Source of the DNA: Dendrolimus kikuchii
Lineage: Eukaryota > Arthropoda > Insecta > Lepidoptera > Lasiocampidae
Length of the DNA: 64,000 nucleotides
Direction: 5' to 3'
NCBI GenBank assembly: GCA_019925095.2
Contig: CM034406.1
Coordinates: 13,364,388 to 13,428,387 of the forward strand
Of this stretch, positions 11,225 through 24,100 are shown one piece after another (positions within the stretch are counted from its first letter, which is position 1; every line of letters starts with the position of its first letter). The translations under genes and the position numbers were made by a program. The notes beneath the pieces are model-generated. The model was not told where the DNA came from. It saw nothing but the letters and a program-made list of their open reading frames with translations, and made no database searches.

Positions 11225-13183
11225 GTTTGGGGAAAAGTTTCTTCGCATTTTATATAAAAATTCGAAAGGTTTTCTTATAAAGTTTATTTACATTTGACTA
11301 AAGTATGTGGGTGCCATTTTGTTGGATAACTTTTTCCCATCTTGTAGGTAGGGACGTGATCCCATTGCTATAAAAATTTTGGGGCTTCTGATCAAAAAAC
11401 TGCGACAAGTCGTTTTGGCAGTCCTCTCGTGATGTTAACCTGTCACTGCTTAAGGAATTCTGCAGAGACCGAAACAGGTGAAAATCTGAAGGTGCAAGGT
11501 CAGGATTATATGGCGGATGCATTAACACCTCCCAGCCAAACTCTCGTAATTTTTGCTGAGTGGCTAAAGATGTGTGAGGTCTAGCGTTATCATGGTGAAA
11601 AACCACATCCCTTCTGTTGATTAATTCCGGCCGTTTTCTCTCAACTTTTTGGTTTAATCTCATCAGTTGTTCGTGGCCTCCCTGTACGCGTGGCGTAAGG
11701 AGAAGGAGGCCAGTGTTGGCCGACCTGCGCCCCGTGAGACCGAGGGGCGCAGAGACGAGTTGCGCCAGGTCCAGGTGGCAGAGTGGGCGGACCGCCTACT
11801 TAACCCCAGCGCCGGCCTCGCCACCATCCAAGCGGTGAGGCCGATCATGCCAGAATGGCTGCAAAGACGTTACGGCACCCTGACGTTCCGCCTGACGCAG
11901 GTCCTCTCGGGGCACGGATGCTTCGGGAGGTACCTGTGTCGAATAAGACGTGAACAGACGTCAGGGTGCCACCACTGCGTCGGCGGCGACGAAGACACGG
12001 CGCTGCACACCCTCCAGGTGTGTCCAGCCTGGGACGAGCAGCGTCGTGATCTCGTCGCGGCCGTCGGGGCGGATTTGTCCCTCCCGGCCGTGGTAAAGGC
12101 CATGGTCGGGAGCGCCGACGCGTGGGACGCAGCCGCCTCCTTCTGCGAAACCGTCATGTCCGCAAAGGAGGCGGCGGAGCGGGAGAGGGAGCAATCCGCT
12201 ACGCTCCCCTCCCGCCAGAGCCGGCGGCGGCGTCGGAGGGTCGTCCATGACGACCTCCAGCCGCCGTAGGCTACGGCCGTGCGGGCGACCGGCGGGGAAA
12301 CCGGACCCGCCCGCACATAAAGGCCGGAGAGGAGGAACGCGCGCCGATCCGCGCGCCCCCTCTCACCTCGCGGTGAGGTAGAGGAGCCGGAGAGACCCAG
12401 ATCTCCGGCTACCAAATGGTGAGGCCAGCCCGCAAAGGGGCCGGCCGCCGTCCGTCCGGGCTGGTGGTGAATGCGCGAGCGAGCCCACAGCCCGGACAAA
12501 GGACGCTTGGGATCGGACAGGGGTTTTAGTGGGTATCCCTAACCGCGGCGTGGCAATAGCATCTCACATCTCAACGTGGGGTGCTAGTGCCACCCCGACC
12601 TGGCGAATCCCACTCACGGGCCGCGACCTTTCCCCCTCGCGTGGCCTACGGTCCTCAAACGGATTTCCCCTGTATAAAAATTGTGTACCCAGCTTTTTTC
12701 AAATGCGCCAAAACCATTTTGTGGTCAATTCCCAGTTCTCCAGCTACATCGTAACTATTAATATGCCGATCTTGCTCCATTTTCTCAAAAATGGCATCAA
12801 TTCTGTCCGTAACAGGGCGGCCAGAGCGACATGCATCTTGGATATCAAAATTTCCAGATTGAAAACGCTTAAACCAAATTTGCGCTACTCTCACAGATAC
12901 TGCATTAGGTCCATAAACATCATAATTTTTTTTCGCGGCTTGTGTTGCATTTTTACCTTTTTTGTAGTAAAATTTTAAAATGAATCGAATTTCTTCATTA
13001 GATTCACTCATTTGAACAATAAGAAAAACAAATGAAAATCACACATTTTCCTAATTTGGAATCGTCTTCTTTAAAATTAAAACTTTTTAATGATACCAAA
13101 ACCAGCCATATACAAATGGTATAGACAAAGAGATCTTATTACAAGTTCATACATACTATATGCGAAAAGACTTTTTCCCCAAC

Positions 13184-13184
<1 letters not shown>
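11225..13184 (-). mobile_element. mariner (DD34D) element, second copy, broken by a retrotransposon
   Basis: Terminal repeats start GTTTGGGGAAAAG at 11225 and end CTTTTTCCCCAACC at 13184, each beside TA (11223-11224, 13185-13186). The transposase N-terminus lies at 13011 down to about 12680 and the C-terminus from about 11673 to 11298. The C-terminal part keeps HHDNARPHT and PDLAPSDFHLF. The middle, from about WVPHEL to YCEQ and including the first catalytic Asp, is gone; an R1-type fragment sits in its place. Same family as 1503-2651. Confidence 0.88.
11674..12679 (+). mobile_element. R1-clade non-LTR retrotransposon 3' fragment inside mariner
   Basis: An open frame to 12269 encodes the end of ORF2: GTLTFRLTQVLSGHGCFG, a CCHC finger (CHHC, HTLQVC) and the tail SFCETVMSAKEAAER. 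A GC-rich 3'UTR follows, containing gggttttagtgggtatccct and ctcaaacggatttcccctg, and then tataaaaa before mariner sequence resumes. The last 150 bases match 28636-28812. GC content is far above the surroundings. No target duplication is seen because mariner DNA was lost at the junction. Confidence 0.85.
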
Positions 13185-13185
<1 letters not shown>

Positions 13186-13224
<39 letters not shown>

Positions 13225-13230
13225 TATATG
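13186..13230. repeat. (TA)n microsatellite
   Basis: Uninterrupted TA repeats directly after the mariner end, with one ca variant. Confidence 0.9.
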
Positions 13231-13235
13231 TACTA

Positions 13236-13422
13236 GCTGTCCCGGCAGACGTTGTTCTGCCTTGAAGAAATCAAATTTAGAACCCGATTCCAGCGCCACC
13301 TACCGGATCCAAATGTAAGCTTTTATTTTTCAAGTCGGATCAAACTGCACACGGTGTGCAAATTTGATTAAAATCGGTCAAGTAGTTTACGAGTCAATCG
13401 TGGACAAACAACGTGACACGTG

Positions 13423-13423
<1 letters not shown>
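13236..13423 (+). repeat. Short retroposon (ctagctgtcccggcagacgt family)
   Basis: The head actagctgtcccggcagacg recurs near 15922, 44864 and 63191, with a degraded copy near 61067. It ends with caatcgtggacaaacaacgt and a TA tract. Confidence 0.65.
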
Positions 13424-13512
<89 letters not shown>

Positions 13513-14135
13513 GTCGGGTCCACGCCGGGAGCGAACGAATGACGCTCCGAGAATAACACAATAATAATCTGAAATATTATAATCAAAGTTTATTACACTA
13601 GAATTACCACAACTACGATATTAAATATTGCACAATAATACACAGAAATATTAGGACAACTCCAAGAGTTGCATCCATCGACGCTTGTCAGGTGTCGAGC
13701 AGCAATTTGCCCTCCAAGGATACTGCTATTATCAAGTAGTAATTATCGACTACAATGTATTATGTGGTCCTCGTCCAAGACTGTCATCGTAGACTGTCGG
13801 TCGTAGACTTGGTTGTAGACTGTCCGTTGAAGACTGCTGGTTCAATACTGCCCCTCCTCTGCCCGAACACCGCGTATTAAACAGGTCCTCGTAGTGACAC
13901 CATCCGGTAATGTTGTGGCGCCACTTTAGTTACACTTCCTTCATAAAACCAACTTCCGCCATACGTATTAACTTCCAACATCCGGTTACTCCATTTCCGA
14001 TATCCGTTACCTTAATAATAAATGCTTCTACATTGACATCCGGTTAAACGACTTCCGATTACTACATTAAAGAACACTATCCGGTTATTGACTACTTCCG
14101 TCATATGGTTATTTTGTAATAACAAATACGATTCC

Positions 14136-14199
<64 letters not shown>
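13424..14199. repeat. Long (TA)n tract split by an LTR-like block
   Basis: TA repeats at 13424-13511 and 14140-14199 flank a 628-bp complex block. Confidence 0.85.
13512..14139 (-). mobile_element. Probable solo LTR inserted in the (TA)n tract
   Basis: The block runs from TGTCGGGTCC to TTCCTACA (TG...CA ends) with TA-only flanks compatible with a short target duplication. It has no coding content. A reverse-complement poly(A) signal (tttatt near 13588) suggests the minus orientation. The family is not identified. Confidence 0.5.
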
Positions 14200-14200
<1 letters not shown>

Positions 14201-15060
14201 TGAGTTTCAGCCAATTTGGTCCAGCAGTTTTTTCGTGGAAATGGAACAGACAGACAGACAGACATTATTATTGCATTATTTTAAAACAAATGTGGTTAGC
14301 ATAAAAGAGGTTATAATGAGCCAACCTTAAAAGATAGACATATTTATGCTGGTGCGGATTTCTTTTAGAACTTTTAAAGGGGAACACTTCTGTCACAGAT
14401 GATTTTTGCGAAACTTTAACCGTTTACGCAGCGCACGCAGCGGAAGCTCTCAAAAGGAAAAAAAACCCGATTTTGAAACATTCTTTATTGGTACTCCGCT
14501 CCTATTGGTCTTAGCGTGATGATATATAGCCTATAGCCTTCCTTGATAAATGGGCTATCTAACACTGGAAGAATTTTTCAAATCAGACCCAGAGGTTGAC
14601 CCGCGGCGCAGCCACGGGGCTCTATGCTCTAATAGAAATATAACACACATTGTACTTGACTATAGTATTCAAGGATTGCTATCGATTTCTCTGGGATCCA
14701 CTCTGGGACTTGGAGACAATAGGACCACTACAGGAGTACACTTTTTCGAATAAAAATAATTTGGAAATCTGTCCACAATTGAGAAAAAAAAAACATACAG
14801 CCGAATTGGGAATCTCATCCTTTTTGAAGTCGATTAAAAAGTATTTTCACTGAAAATTGTTTTTATTGTAAAACTAGAAAACAAAATTAAAATCCAAGTC
14901 AATATATCGACTACCTTTTTTTCGAATTTTGCAGTGAGAACTATAGCTATTTAATATGATAATGATATAATAATATAATGAATTATGCAATAATATAAAA
15001 CAAATATATACAAACATACAACATGTAGTTATAGGTTGATTTGATACCTTCACTTGATCT
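14200..15060. repeat. Mosaic of short repeat fragments upstream of gene 2
   Basis: Pieces recognisable elsewhere are ccgattttgaaacattctt (also near 61424) and gggatccactct...ggaccac (also near 36100, 61690 and in the tandem set at 46960-47640). No gene is seen. Confidence 0.5.
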
Positions 15061-15077
15061 ACCCATTTAGTAGCAAA

Positions 15078-15112
15078 TCAGTGCACAGCGTCTCACGACT
15101 AATATTACACGT
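15078..15112 (+). promoter_or_regulatory. Candidate core promoter of gene 2 (Inr plus DPE-like motif)
   Basis: TCAGT at 15078-15082 fits the arthropod initiator. Taking A15080 as +1, the six bases at +28 to +33 are ACACGT, one mismatch from the AGACGT type of downstream promoter element. The pair and its spacing are kept before gene 3 (A36782, 36809-36814) and gene 4 (A62377, 62404-62409). No clear TATA box lies at -30. Motif reading only. Confidence 0.35.
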
Positions 15113-15150
15113 GAATCGTGATATATATTTTTTTTTTATATAAAATAACA

Positions 15151-18100
15151 ATGAAGGATTTAAATGATATTATACTTAGAAACATAGGAGTTCTCGCTTT
15201 GTTATTTGTGAATGGACAGCGAGCGCAGTCGCCTTGTCCAGGAATATTCGATTATCAGAGAGATGGAAACATCACTTATGGACTGGTGCATCTGGAACCA
15301 TCCGTCCCTGTGCCGCAGCTGGTGGTCCAGGCATATTTTACTATAGCTGGGCAAGTGCCTTCTGTAAGTTTTTTTTCTATCTTAAAACTGGCATTTTCCC
15401 GCAACATCGTTTACGTTGGAAAAGTAACAAAAGTTACAGTTATTTTATCAATATTAAAAATAAAAGGTTGGTATTACAGAGCATATAACAGAAAATTCAA
15501 TCAGTAAAAATAGTATATCAGAATAAAAAAAATGTTTTCGACCTTGGTACTTTAAACCATCCCAAAGAATTCTAGCGAGATTCCCGGGATATAAAATACC
15601 GCAGATTTTAAGTTCGGGAATTTCTATCGATTATCGAAAACTTAATTGAAATCGGCTTGGTAGTTATAACGTGAATCCCAACAAACAGACAAACACAAAA
15701 AATCGAAAAAACAAAAGATTACACTTTAACAATATTATAGAATTTATAGATAGATGTTAAGAAATGGAGTTTGCTATCTCACTCGCGTATGACCAGATTT
15801 CTGATGATATAATTGGCATGTCTTACGAGGAATCCGTGTTACACAAAGGAGACGAGGAGTTTTGGTACAAAGAAATGTAATTAGTTGAGAAATGGCTTAA
15901 AAATACTTTTTATTTTTGAACTAGCTGTACCCGGCAGACGTTGTCCTGCCTTAAAAAGTCCCACCGATTAGGAATTTAGCGGCGCCACCTACCGGGTCTA
16001 ATCGTGAATCTAAACCATCCCGGGACCTACTTGAACAAACACAAAAAACGTATTTCACCTAAATCTTGGAACCCGTTTGCAGTGCCTTCTACCTGATTCA
16101 AATTTGAATTTAAACCGTCCCGGGACCCAGTTGAAGAGAGAGAGTTAATGCACCGTGACGCCCCTACGCCCGACAATAGTGGGCCACCCCGGTGGCAGAG
16201 TGACCCACTCAATCAGGGGGAGGGCAAGTCCGCTGCTACCCCCGTAGCAACGGCTTCCTGTGACGGTAATTATGTGAGGAGGAGATGCGCGTAGCGGCGC
16301 CTTTGCCCGCCAGAGACTTGCATTCCTGTTTTAACATATAGATCATATTTGCCGTGACGATACCTTATGGGCACAATGAGAAATCAACGCTGGTTCTAAC
16401 TGACCACTGCATTATGCCGAGATTCATGTCCCTTTTAAGGTAAATTTGATTTGAATATATTTCCAATTTCAGACTAATCTAGGCAGCTTCGAACCATTGG
16501 GAGGTAGTGACCTGAACCGTACTATTAATCCAGGAGAAGTAGTAACTCTTCGAGTCCACTTCCCTGTTATTAAGCCTTTGCCACGACTCATTACGCTTAC
16601 CGTCAACAATGAACCCATTTGCTATGGCCCTGAAGGTAAGTTTAATAAATAATTAAAACAATAGGTCCGTGGGATCCATCGGCAAAAAGTTTCTTCAAAG
16701 AAATTTGCAAGAAACTTTTCGACGCCACCGTCGCGCCGTGATCAGAAAGCTTACTCATATTTCACCCAACAAATAAGCATCGCTATACAGCGTGGCAATG
16801 CAGCCAGCCTTCTGGGCACGCACCCATCTGGCAGCGATTTGTTACACAGTCTATAATCGCTTATACTATTGATCACTGAGTTTCTTTTTAATTTTTAATT
16901 GTATTTTTTAAGTTAATTAATTGTATATTTTAATATTAAAAAGCAATATTATAAATTTTGCGTATAACAGTTATTTATAGTGTTCATGTTCAAAAGAATT
17001 AAGTAAGTATGGCGTATATAGTCCTTACTAAATTGTTTGTTATTGTTTTTAAAATTCTTATTGCTAACTTATTATAATTATGTATTTAAATACATAGGTA
17101 AATAATAGTATTAGAAAACTAGCTTCGGTTTTCTGTATTATGATTGGAGATAGGTAACTTAAGACAGGTAGGTTGTTAGATAAATAAATAGGTAGTCAAA
17201 CGTCATTAATTATACTGGATATGGTAAAACAACCTCTGAACTTTTAGATGACTTATTTGTCGAGACAAATTTCCATAGAACTGGGTTATTATTACATTAT
17301 TTATACTCACAACGTTATAACAGCCTATTGTATATTCTATGCAATGCAAAAGTGGATGGATAAAGAAATCGCGGAAGGCCACGACACACCTTCCATGATC
17401 AAATTCATCGTGTACTAGCAGAAGGTGATGTCAGGAGCCTTAAGAACAGACGAGCGTGCATGACAAGAGCTATGAATGTCAAAGAAGCAAGTGATGTGTG
17501 TAAGAATAAGCCTGAATGGCGCTCTGTTGTTCGTGACTACCCCGCAAGGGAACTGGCGTGAAGTTATGTATGTGTGTATATTCTATTATATACATCCTTA
17601 TGTTTTCAATATATTGAACTTACCATTTGTCCTCTTATATTGGAGGGGTGGTGATTTTTTACTTTATAGTTTAATTTATGGTAAAGTTATACTTTGAAAT
17701 GAATTATACGCAGCTTTTCTTATTGTATAGTTTCTCTAAAATGTGAAAAAAAAACAAAGAAGATATTTCGGAACAGGAGATTCTAAAAATGGAATTTTTT
17801 GAATTGTTGTCTGTCTGATTGTCTTTCTGTGTGTCTGTTTGTGAAACTACTGAACGGATTTAAATGAAACTCGACACAGAGCAAGCTCATATCGCGGGGC
17901 GTAACTTAGCATACTTTTATCCCGATAAATGACGTCGTCGCGGGATAGACGAAAAAATCGAAAAAAATGGCGTTGCGATCGCATTCTTTGTGAAAATTAC
18001 AGAACGTATATGAATGAAACTCGACACTGTCATAGCTTAAATCCCGAACCGATACTTAGGACACGTTTTAACCCGATAAATGATGTCGTTTCCATGGAAT

Positions 18101-21100
18101 GGAATGGATGAATGGATGGAGCTGCAATCGTGTTTTTTCTTTCAATTATATAACAAATAACTATGTTGTCATAAACAACACGTCAATCATTGTATTTATT
18201 ACTTCAAATCAGGTTGTGTTCGACTCATCTCTGTTTTGCTTGGTAGTTGTCTATATGGACCTAGTTTCTTTGTTATTATTATATGTAAAATACCGAATCA
18301 AATTTTTGTGCAAATAAAAAAGTTACCGCCTATAACCTACTTCAAGGATACTGGACGCTTTAAGTATCCACGAATATTCGTTTACATTTCGTTTCCAAAC
18401 ATTCAACATCCTACAACTATTGTATTATTTTAAACTGCACCGCAAAATAACACCCTTCAAGTTCCTGTTAAAAACTCTTTCTTAAACCATTATTATCCTT
18501 ATTTTGTTGTCTTTTCTTTCAGAACGACCACCACCTAACCACGCTGTGACAGTAATAAATCTCGAGTACAACGCAGCATTACCGCTCAAGCCACCAGCGC
18601 CATTGCCAATTGCGAATCCTGATCAATCTTCCGCATCCTGTTTACAAAGGTTAGAAGTTGCAGCGTAGTAAATATTTAATGAAGCATCGATCACTCGAAA
18701 TTAATATAATGCGTTTATTTCGCGTACAAAGATGGGTATGTTTTTATTGCGCGAGTTTAGCAAACAGGCCGACAGACCACCTGATGGAAAGTCGCCTATG
18801 GACATTTGCAACGCCAAAAGTGCTACAAATGCGATGCTGCTCTCTTTAGGGGTATTGAAACCCGGTCACTATTGTCGGAAGACAACTCAAGGTTGTTATG
18901 GTAGCATACTCTAGACTAGGGGTGGTAGCCATCCAGACGAGGGTATTGCGATCGTTCGAATTTCTAAGACAATTCAGGCAATTGGCCGTAGATAGGACAG
19001 GCACGGATAGAATAATAACTGTTTGCCATAAACATTTTAATTCATCTTACTTGGTCACCTGGTGGGAGAATGGTGTCACGCTCGGACCGAATTGGTTTGT
19101 TATACTTTCAAAGAACTCAATGGCTATTATTGTTAATGTTTATTGCGAATCTGGAAAGCAGGTAGAAGGTCCAGCTCATGGAAGGTGGTTACTGTCGCCT
19201 ATATACGTTTACAATACCAACGACGAAGTCAAAGCGTTGCTAGCGTTTAGGGTAGGATAAAGAGTAAGGGATAAAGGGATGAGATAGAGAGATCAGGTAG
19301 GAGTAACGGGGTAGAAGTAACTAGTTTTATTGATAAAAGTTGCAAAAACAATTAGTAACTAATTTTACAGTTCCGATCACATCGGCGAAACCTCGGAGTC
19401 CTTGGAAGATGTCTGCGGGACTGTCCCCCTAAAGAAGGCAGTACCCCTTATATTACGGGGTGAATCGTATCCACGTGGTGACTGGCCTTGGCTTGTGGCA
19501 GTTTTCAAACAGACCAGATTTAATTTGCTGCTCCAGTGCGTTGCGACGTTGATATCGAAGCGTCATGTTGTATCTAGTAAGTCTTCAAACGATTATTTAG
19601 TTGTTTTTATAGTTTTTATAGCTAGCTGTTTTTGTAGGACATTAAACTTGCTGAAATTACGACATACACCTTTTACTTCATACACTTTTACTCATGTATC
19701 TTTCTTTAACTTTTATGGTTCCGTAGACAAATGACAAATCTTCATAAATTCTTTAATCCCATCCGTCTACTTTCTAATTCTATACGATCGCTGTTGTGGC
19801 TTCTATACACTTATTGTGAGAGATGAAAAAACCTGTGTACAGTCGCGGTATGAAAAGGTTTGTGATCTTAAAGGGGACTTTTGTTTGCACGAGTACAAGA
19901 AACAGTACCGCCAACATTTTAATAAATGTTACGTTTATAAAATATAGAAACGTGAAAAAAGAACGTACGCTATTACGTAACTCTTCTACATTCCTCCGGT
20001 TAAAACCAACTTAGGCCTTAGCAGCCTTATCACAAGAATGGCAATACATACATACAATCGTTTAAACTCAAAATTTGATGATCTCGATATTTTTCACAAA
20101 ACATATAATTAGTTTAAAAATAAAGTGTTGACATCAGCTGTGACCATAAAATAATTGATAGGCCGTTCATGTTTGCACTTGTACTTAGTTATATATTTAT
20201 TTTTAATTTAATTCTTTTTGCATTTTTTTTTTTGCTTTTCATTATTAATTTTCACAACATTATTCATTCATTAACTTTTAACTATATGTGTACTTGACAC
20301 ATGCATAATATTGACATTAATTAGTTAAGATATTAGTAATTGACATTCGAATTGTAAATTCTGTGCACTTCTTTAATGGGTCCACACATCAGAACTTTTA
20401 TATTAAAGGATTTGTAATGTAACATAATAATGTGTGTGCTGTTGGTGTGCCTTAAATAAATAAATAAATAAATAAACTTATGTGTATATTTGTATATATA
20501 GTATAGTTATATAGTTATTATTAAAATGTAAGTAATCTTACAATAGTTATGTATACCACCGTCGCCACTCCTAATTTTTAGCGATAAGACCGCCCTAGGT
20601 ACCCAACTAGGCTAATACTAGTTCGTAAGTTTTTCTGTAATGGTGTACAATAAAGTGTTATTTATCTATCTATCTATCTAATTTTAAACTATCTTGTCAA
20701 ACACTAAAACATAATTTTCTGCGGAACAGTCTATTTCTGTGACTTAGTTTGAAAAGGAAACATGTGCTCGCGGAATGTTAAATGAATCAATTTGAAAACT
20801 GGCTAACCTTTTCATACCACGACTATACCTAGACGTGTGGACTATTAATCATTAGACTACATGTACCTGACTGACATTTTAGTGATTCGTAACTATTTTG
20901 GGAAAAACAGAACTCGTCGAATCCGGTTGAATTTGTGTCATAGTCTCAGACGCAATTAAAGTATAGACGGAGTTTACGTGAACAAAAGCGTCAAATGAAG
21001 TAAAGCATTTTTTTTAAAACTTATGTCCGTAAACTTATGTAGTACTAGCTGCGCCCGCAGTTTAACCCGCGTGGTGATGGAAAATCGTTATAATTTGGAT

Positions 21101-24100
21101 AATTCACACTATACTTTATAAATTATAGCCTATGTGTTATTCTGACGTTTAAGCTACATTATTGTTAAGTTTCATCAAAATCCATTCAAGAGTTTTTGCG
21201 TGAAAGAGTAACAAACACATCCATTCATCCATACATTCTTACAAACTTTCACGTTTATAATATTTGTAGAGATACACGTGATTTGCTTCTCTGTGGCTAA
21301 TAATAATGTATCCACTGGAAATTTATTTCACTTTTATCCATAACTAATACAGTTAATTTAAACCGATTTAATTCTGAGTTCTCGTAATGCACTGCGGCGC
21401 GACCGGCATCTTATTACAAGATGGGAATAATTTCGCCGGCTTCACTTTGAGCCCGAGACTTCGTCTTTATATCAATGGTCTAAGATCACACTCATGATGC
21501 TCGGAAACTAGAGTCTACATAGGAGGTATAGCCTGTTTGGTACTCTTGAATTGTAATGAACCATAAAAAATAATATCTATCTAGATATGGATATACTTAG
21601 TTAGATATACTGTTACGTGCGAGCGGGGGTCCGCACTTAAGATTGGAATGAAACACCAATTTTAACTAGGCGCTTTATTAACTTACACAGTCGTAAGTGA
21701 TTCCTCTCCGTATGGTTGCCCCTACACGCATAACTAACGACGCACTGTCCCGATGATAAGATGTCTCACCCACAAACCGTCGCCGATATTGCTTAGACCA
21801 CCTCCTGCTACTGCAATGCTCACCTCCGAATGTATCGCGTGTAGCTCGTTTCTGGATCTTCTCTTAAACTACGCTACACTCCTCCTTCACTGTATTGTCC
21901 ACTAAAATTTTCACTAAATTCACCACTAAACTCGTCACTGCCTTCTATTAAATTCTGTTCCAACTCTTTCGTATCGCACTTGTCGCTTCGCTGTCTTGAA
22001 CTGAACTACCCGATAGTCTCGCCTTACGCTGCTGATATACCCGGAAAAATCTTCTAGAACCCATAATTTCGACCTTCTTTTCGTTATTCTTTTATTTACT
22101 ATCTATCCCTTTCTAAACATCTATCTATCTTTGTCTTTCCCTTCTCGAACCTGCTATTCTAGAACTTTCGTTCATCATCTATCCCCTTCTAACATCTATC
22201 TATCTGTGTTTCTTCCATCCCGAACTTTTTATTCTAAAACTTTCGTTCATCAGCAATCCCTTTCTAAAATGTATTTGTCCTTGTCTTTTCCTTCCAGAAT
22301 CTTCTACCTTTTTCTAAAAATCTTGAAACCGGCTTACGCTGCCAGTAATTTCTACCCACGGTCGCCACAATATATAAGTAAGGGTTACAATTTGTTAGTG
22401 AACTAAGTCGTGTAACTTGAAAACTATAGCAATGTTTCTAAATAACTTTTCTAATGGTTAATAGATAACTTTTTTATTTTATTTTTATTGCAGGAGATCA
22501 GCAGACAGGCAGACGGCCCACTTGATGGAAAGCTGTTACCATCGCCTATGGACATTTGCAACACCAAAGTTGCTACAAATGCGCTGCTGCTCTCTTTAGG
22601 GAAACTAGAACCTGGTCACTAATGCTGGAACACAACTCAAGGTTGTTATGGCGACATACTTTAGACCAGGGGTGGTAGCCATCCACTCGGGCAAATGCCC
22701 TACCACCTGACAAAACAAAAATAACTCCTAAAATCGTAAAAAATTGCCTCTAATTTTTAAACTATTGTTGAAAATGTTGGGAAATAATATCGAATTTGTA
22801 GAATGTGAAAAAGAAAATACAGCAAAAATTAGTTTGAAAAATATCCGATGATTTGTTTTTGAGGTATGAAATATTTGCGTTTAAATAGATTTTTATGGTT
22901 CCGTGACCAAATAATGAAAACATTGTTTGCCTATTCTACGCATCTCTTCACAACACGTACTAACATTTGATCTACACTTTATGCTGCATTATGCAGGTAA
23001 TGCAGAAATCCTTTCGCGTAAGGCTATAATAAAACACTAATCTTGTCTTATTTCAGGTGTATCCTGTACAGAGGATCCTAAAAAGAAAGGAAGAACTTTG
23101 TTACTGGATGAAATGTTAGTCAAAGTTGGAGCTTATGATTTGAACGATTGGACTGAAGAACATACTGTCACTGTGGGCATTAAAAACATTACCATACATG
23201 ACGATTATAACTCGGAAGTTTATAGAAGTAAGTTTCTCAAGGCTGACGTCGAACACTGAATTGACATTATCCAAAAAAAAAACACCTCTAGTTTATATTT
23301 CTAATAAAATAGGAAGCTACAAGAAATTGATTTTAATATTTGTGGAATAATTTGGAATATGAAAGGAATATTTTATGGAAGTCATCCACTGCACGTGGTA
23401 TACGTACGCTCTTCATGCCATACGTGGGTAAGTACGGAATGAACCCCCTCCCGCAGCTTTCCTACAGCGCTATAATATGGGTTTCTCCAAAAAGGGCATA
23501 AACAATTATGTAAAGTATCTATGAGATAGGCAAAGCATCGGTTACTTTGACGTTGCAGATGTCCATGGGCGATGGTAACTACCTGCAATCAAGTGGACCC
23601 GTTTGTGAAGTTTTCCTCAAGCAATCATTAAAAAAATCATTAATTTAGGCTGTAGTTATTTTTTTCTAATACGTGGAACACTCAAAAAGTTTTACGAAAA
23701 TAAAAAAGAAAGAAAGTTCTATAGGTAAATATTTTTTTATTAAATCTTTTCAAAGTCCTCTCCAGCCATGAAATTTTGTGTATAGGCTTCTATACCAAAT
23801 TTCATGCGTCTGAACCAGTTTTCGAAACACTTTTTCAGTTCCCCTCAGACACCTCGTTTACAGCTTGCTCGAATGCTGAAGGCGCATCTTCCGGCGGTGA
23901 AAATTGTACCCCTTTGAGCTGATTTTTTGTTTTCTTGAATAAAAAGAAGTCAAGCTGTGCTAGGTCAGGACTGTAAGGAGAGTCGGGAGTCGCGGACGGT
24001 CCGCGTTAGTTTAAGGCCCTGTCGGAGGCCCATGGCAGCTAAATCTACTACCGCGGCGGCCTTCTGAAGCACGTCGCGGTAGGTGACGCCTTTTTTCTCT

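Noticed and set aside
11674..12679. 28S rDNA-linked R1 insertion
   Set aside because: No ribosomal sequence borders any of the R1-type fragments; they sit in mariner, a LINE and introns.
14088..14330. Open frame with an Ile-Tyr repeat
   Set aside because: Translation of the (TA)n tract.
18898..19260. 120-codon open frame ending just before exon 4 of gene 2, with a similar frame at 50961-51173 in gene 3
   Set aside because: It runs through family B repeat blocks, has no splice link to the exons, and the gene 3 version is shortened. Treated as repeat DNA.
22131..22406. Ser/Thr/Leu-rich open frame of 91 codons
   Set aside because: It arises from tctatctatc and ccttctcgaac repeats in the LTR-like block; the gene 3 copy does not keep the frame.
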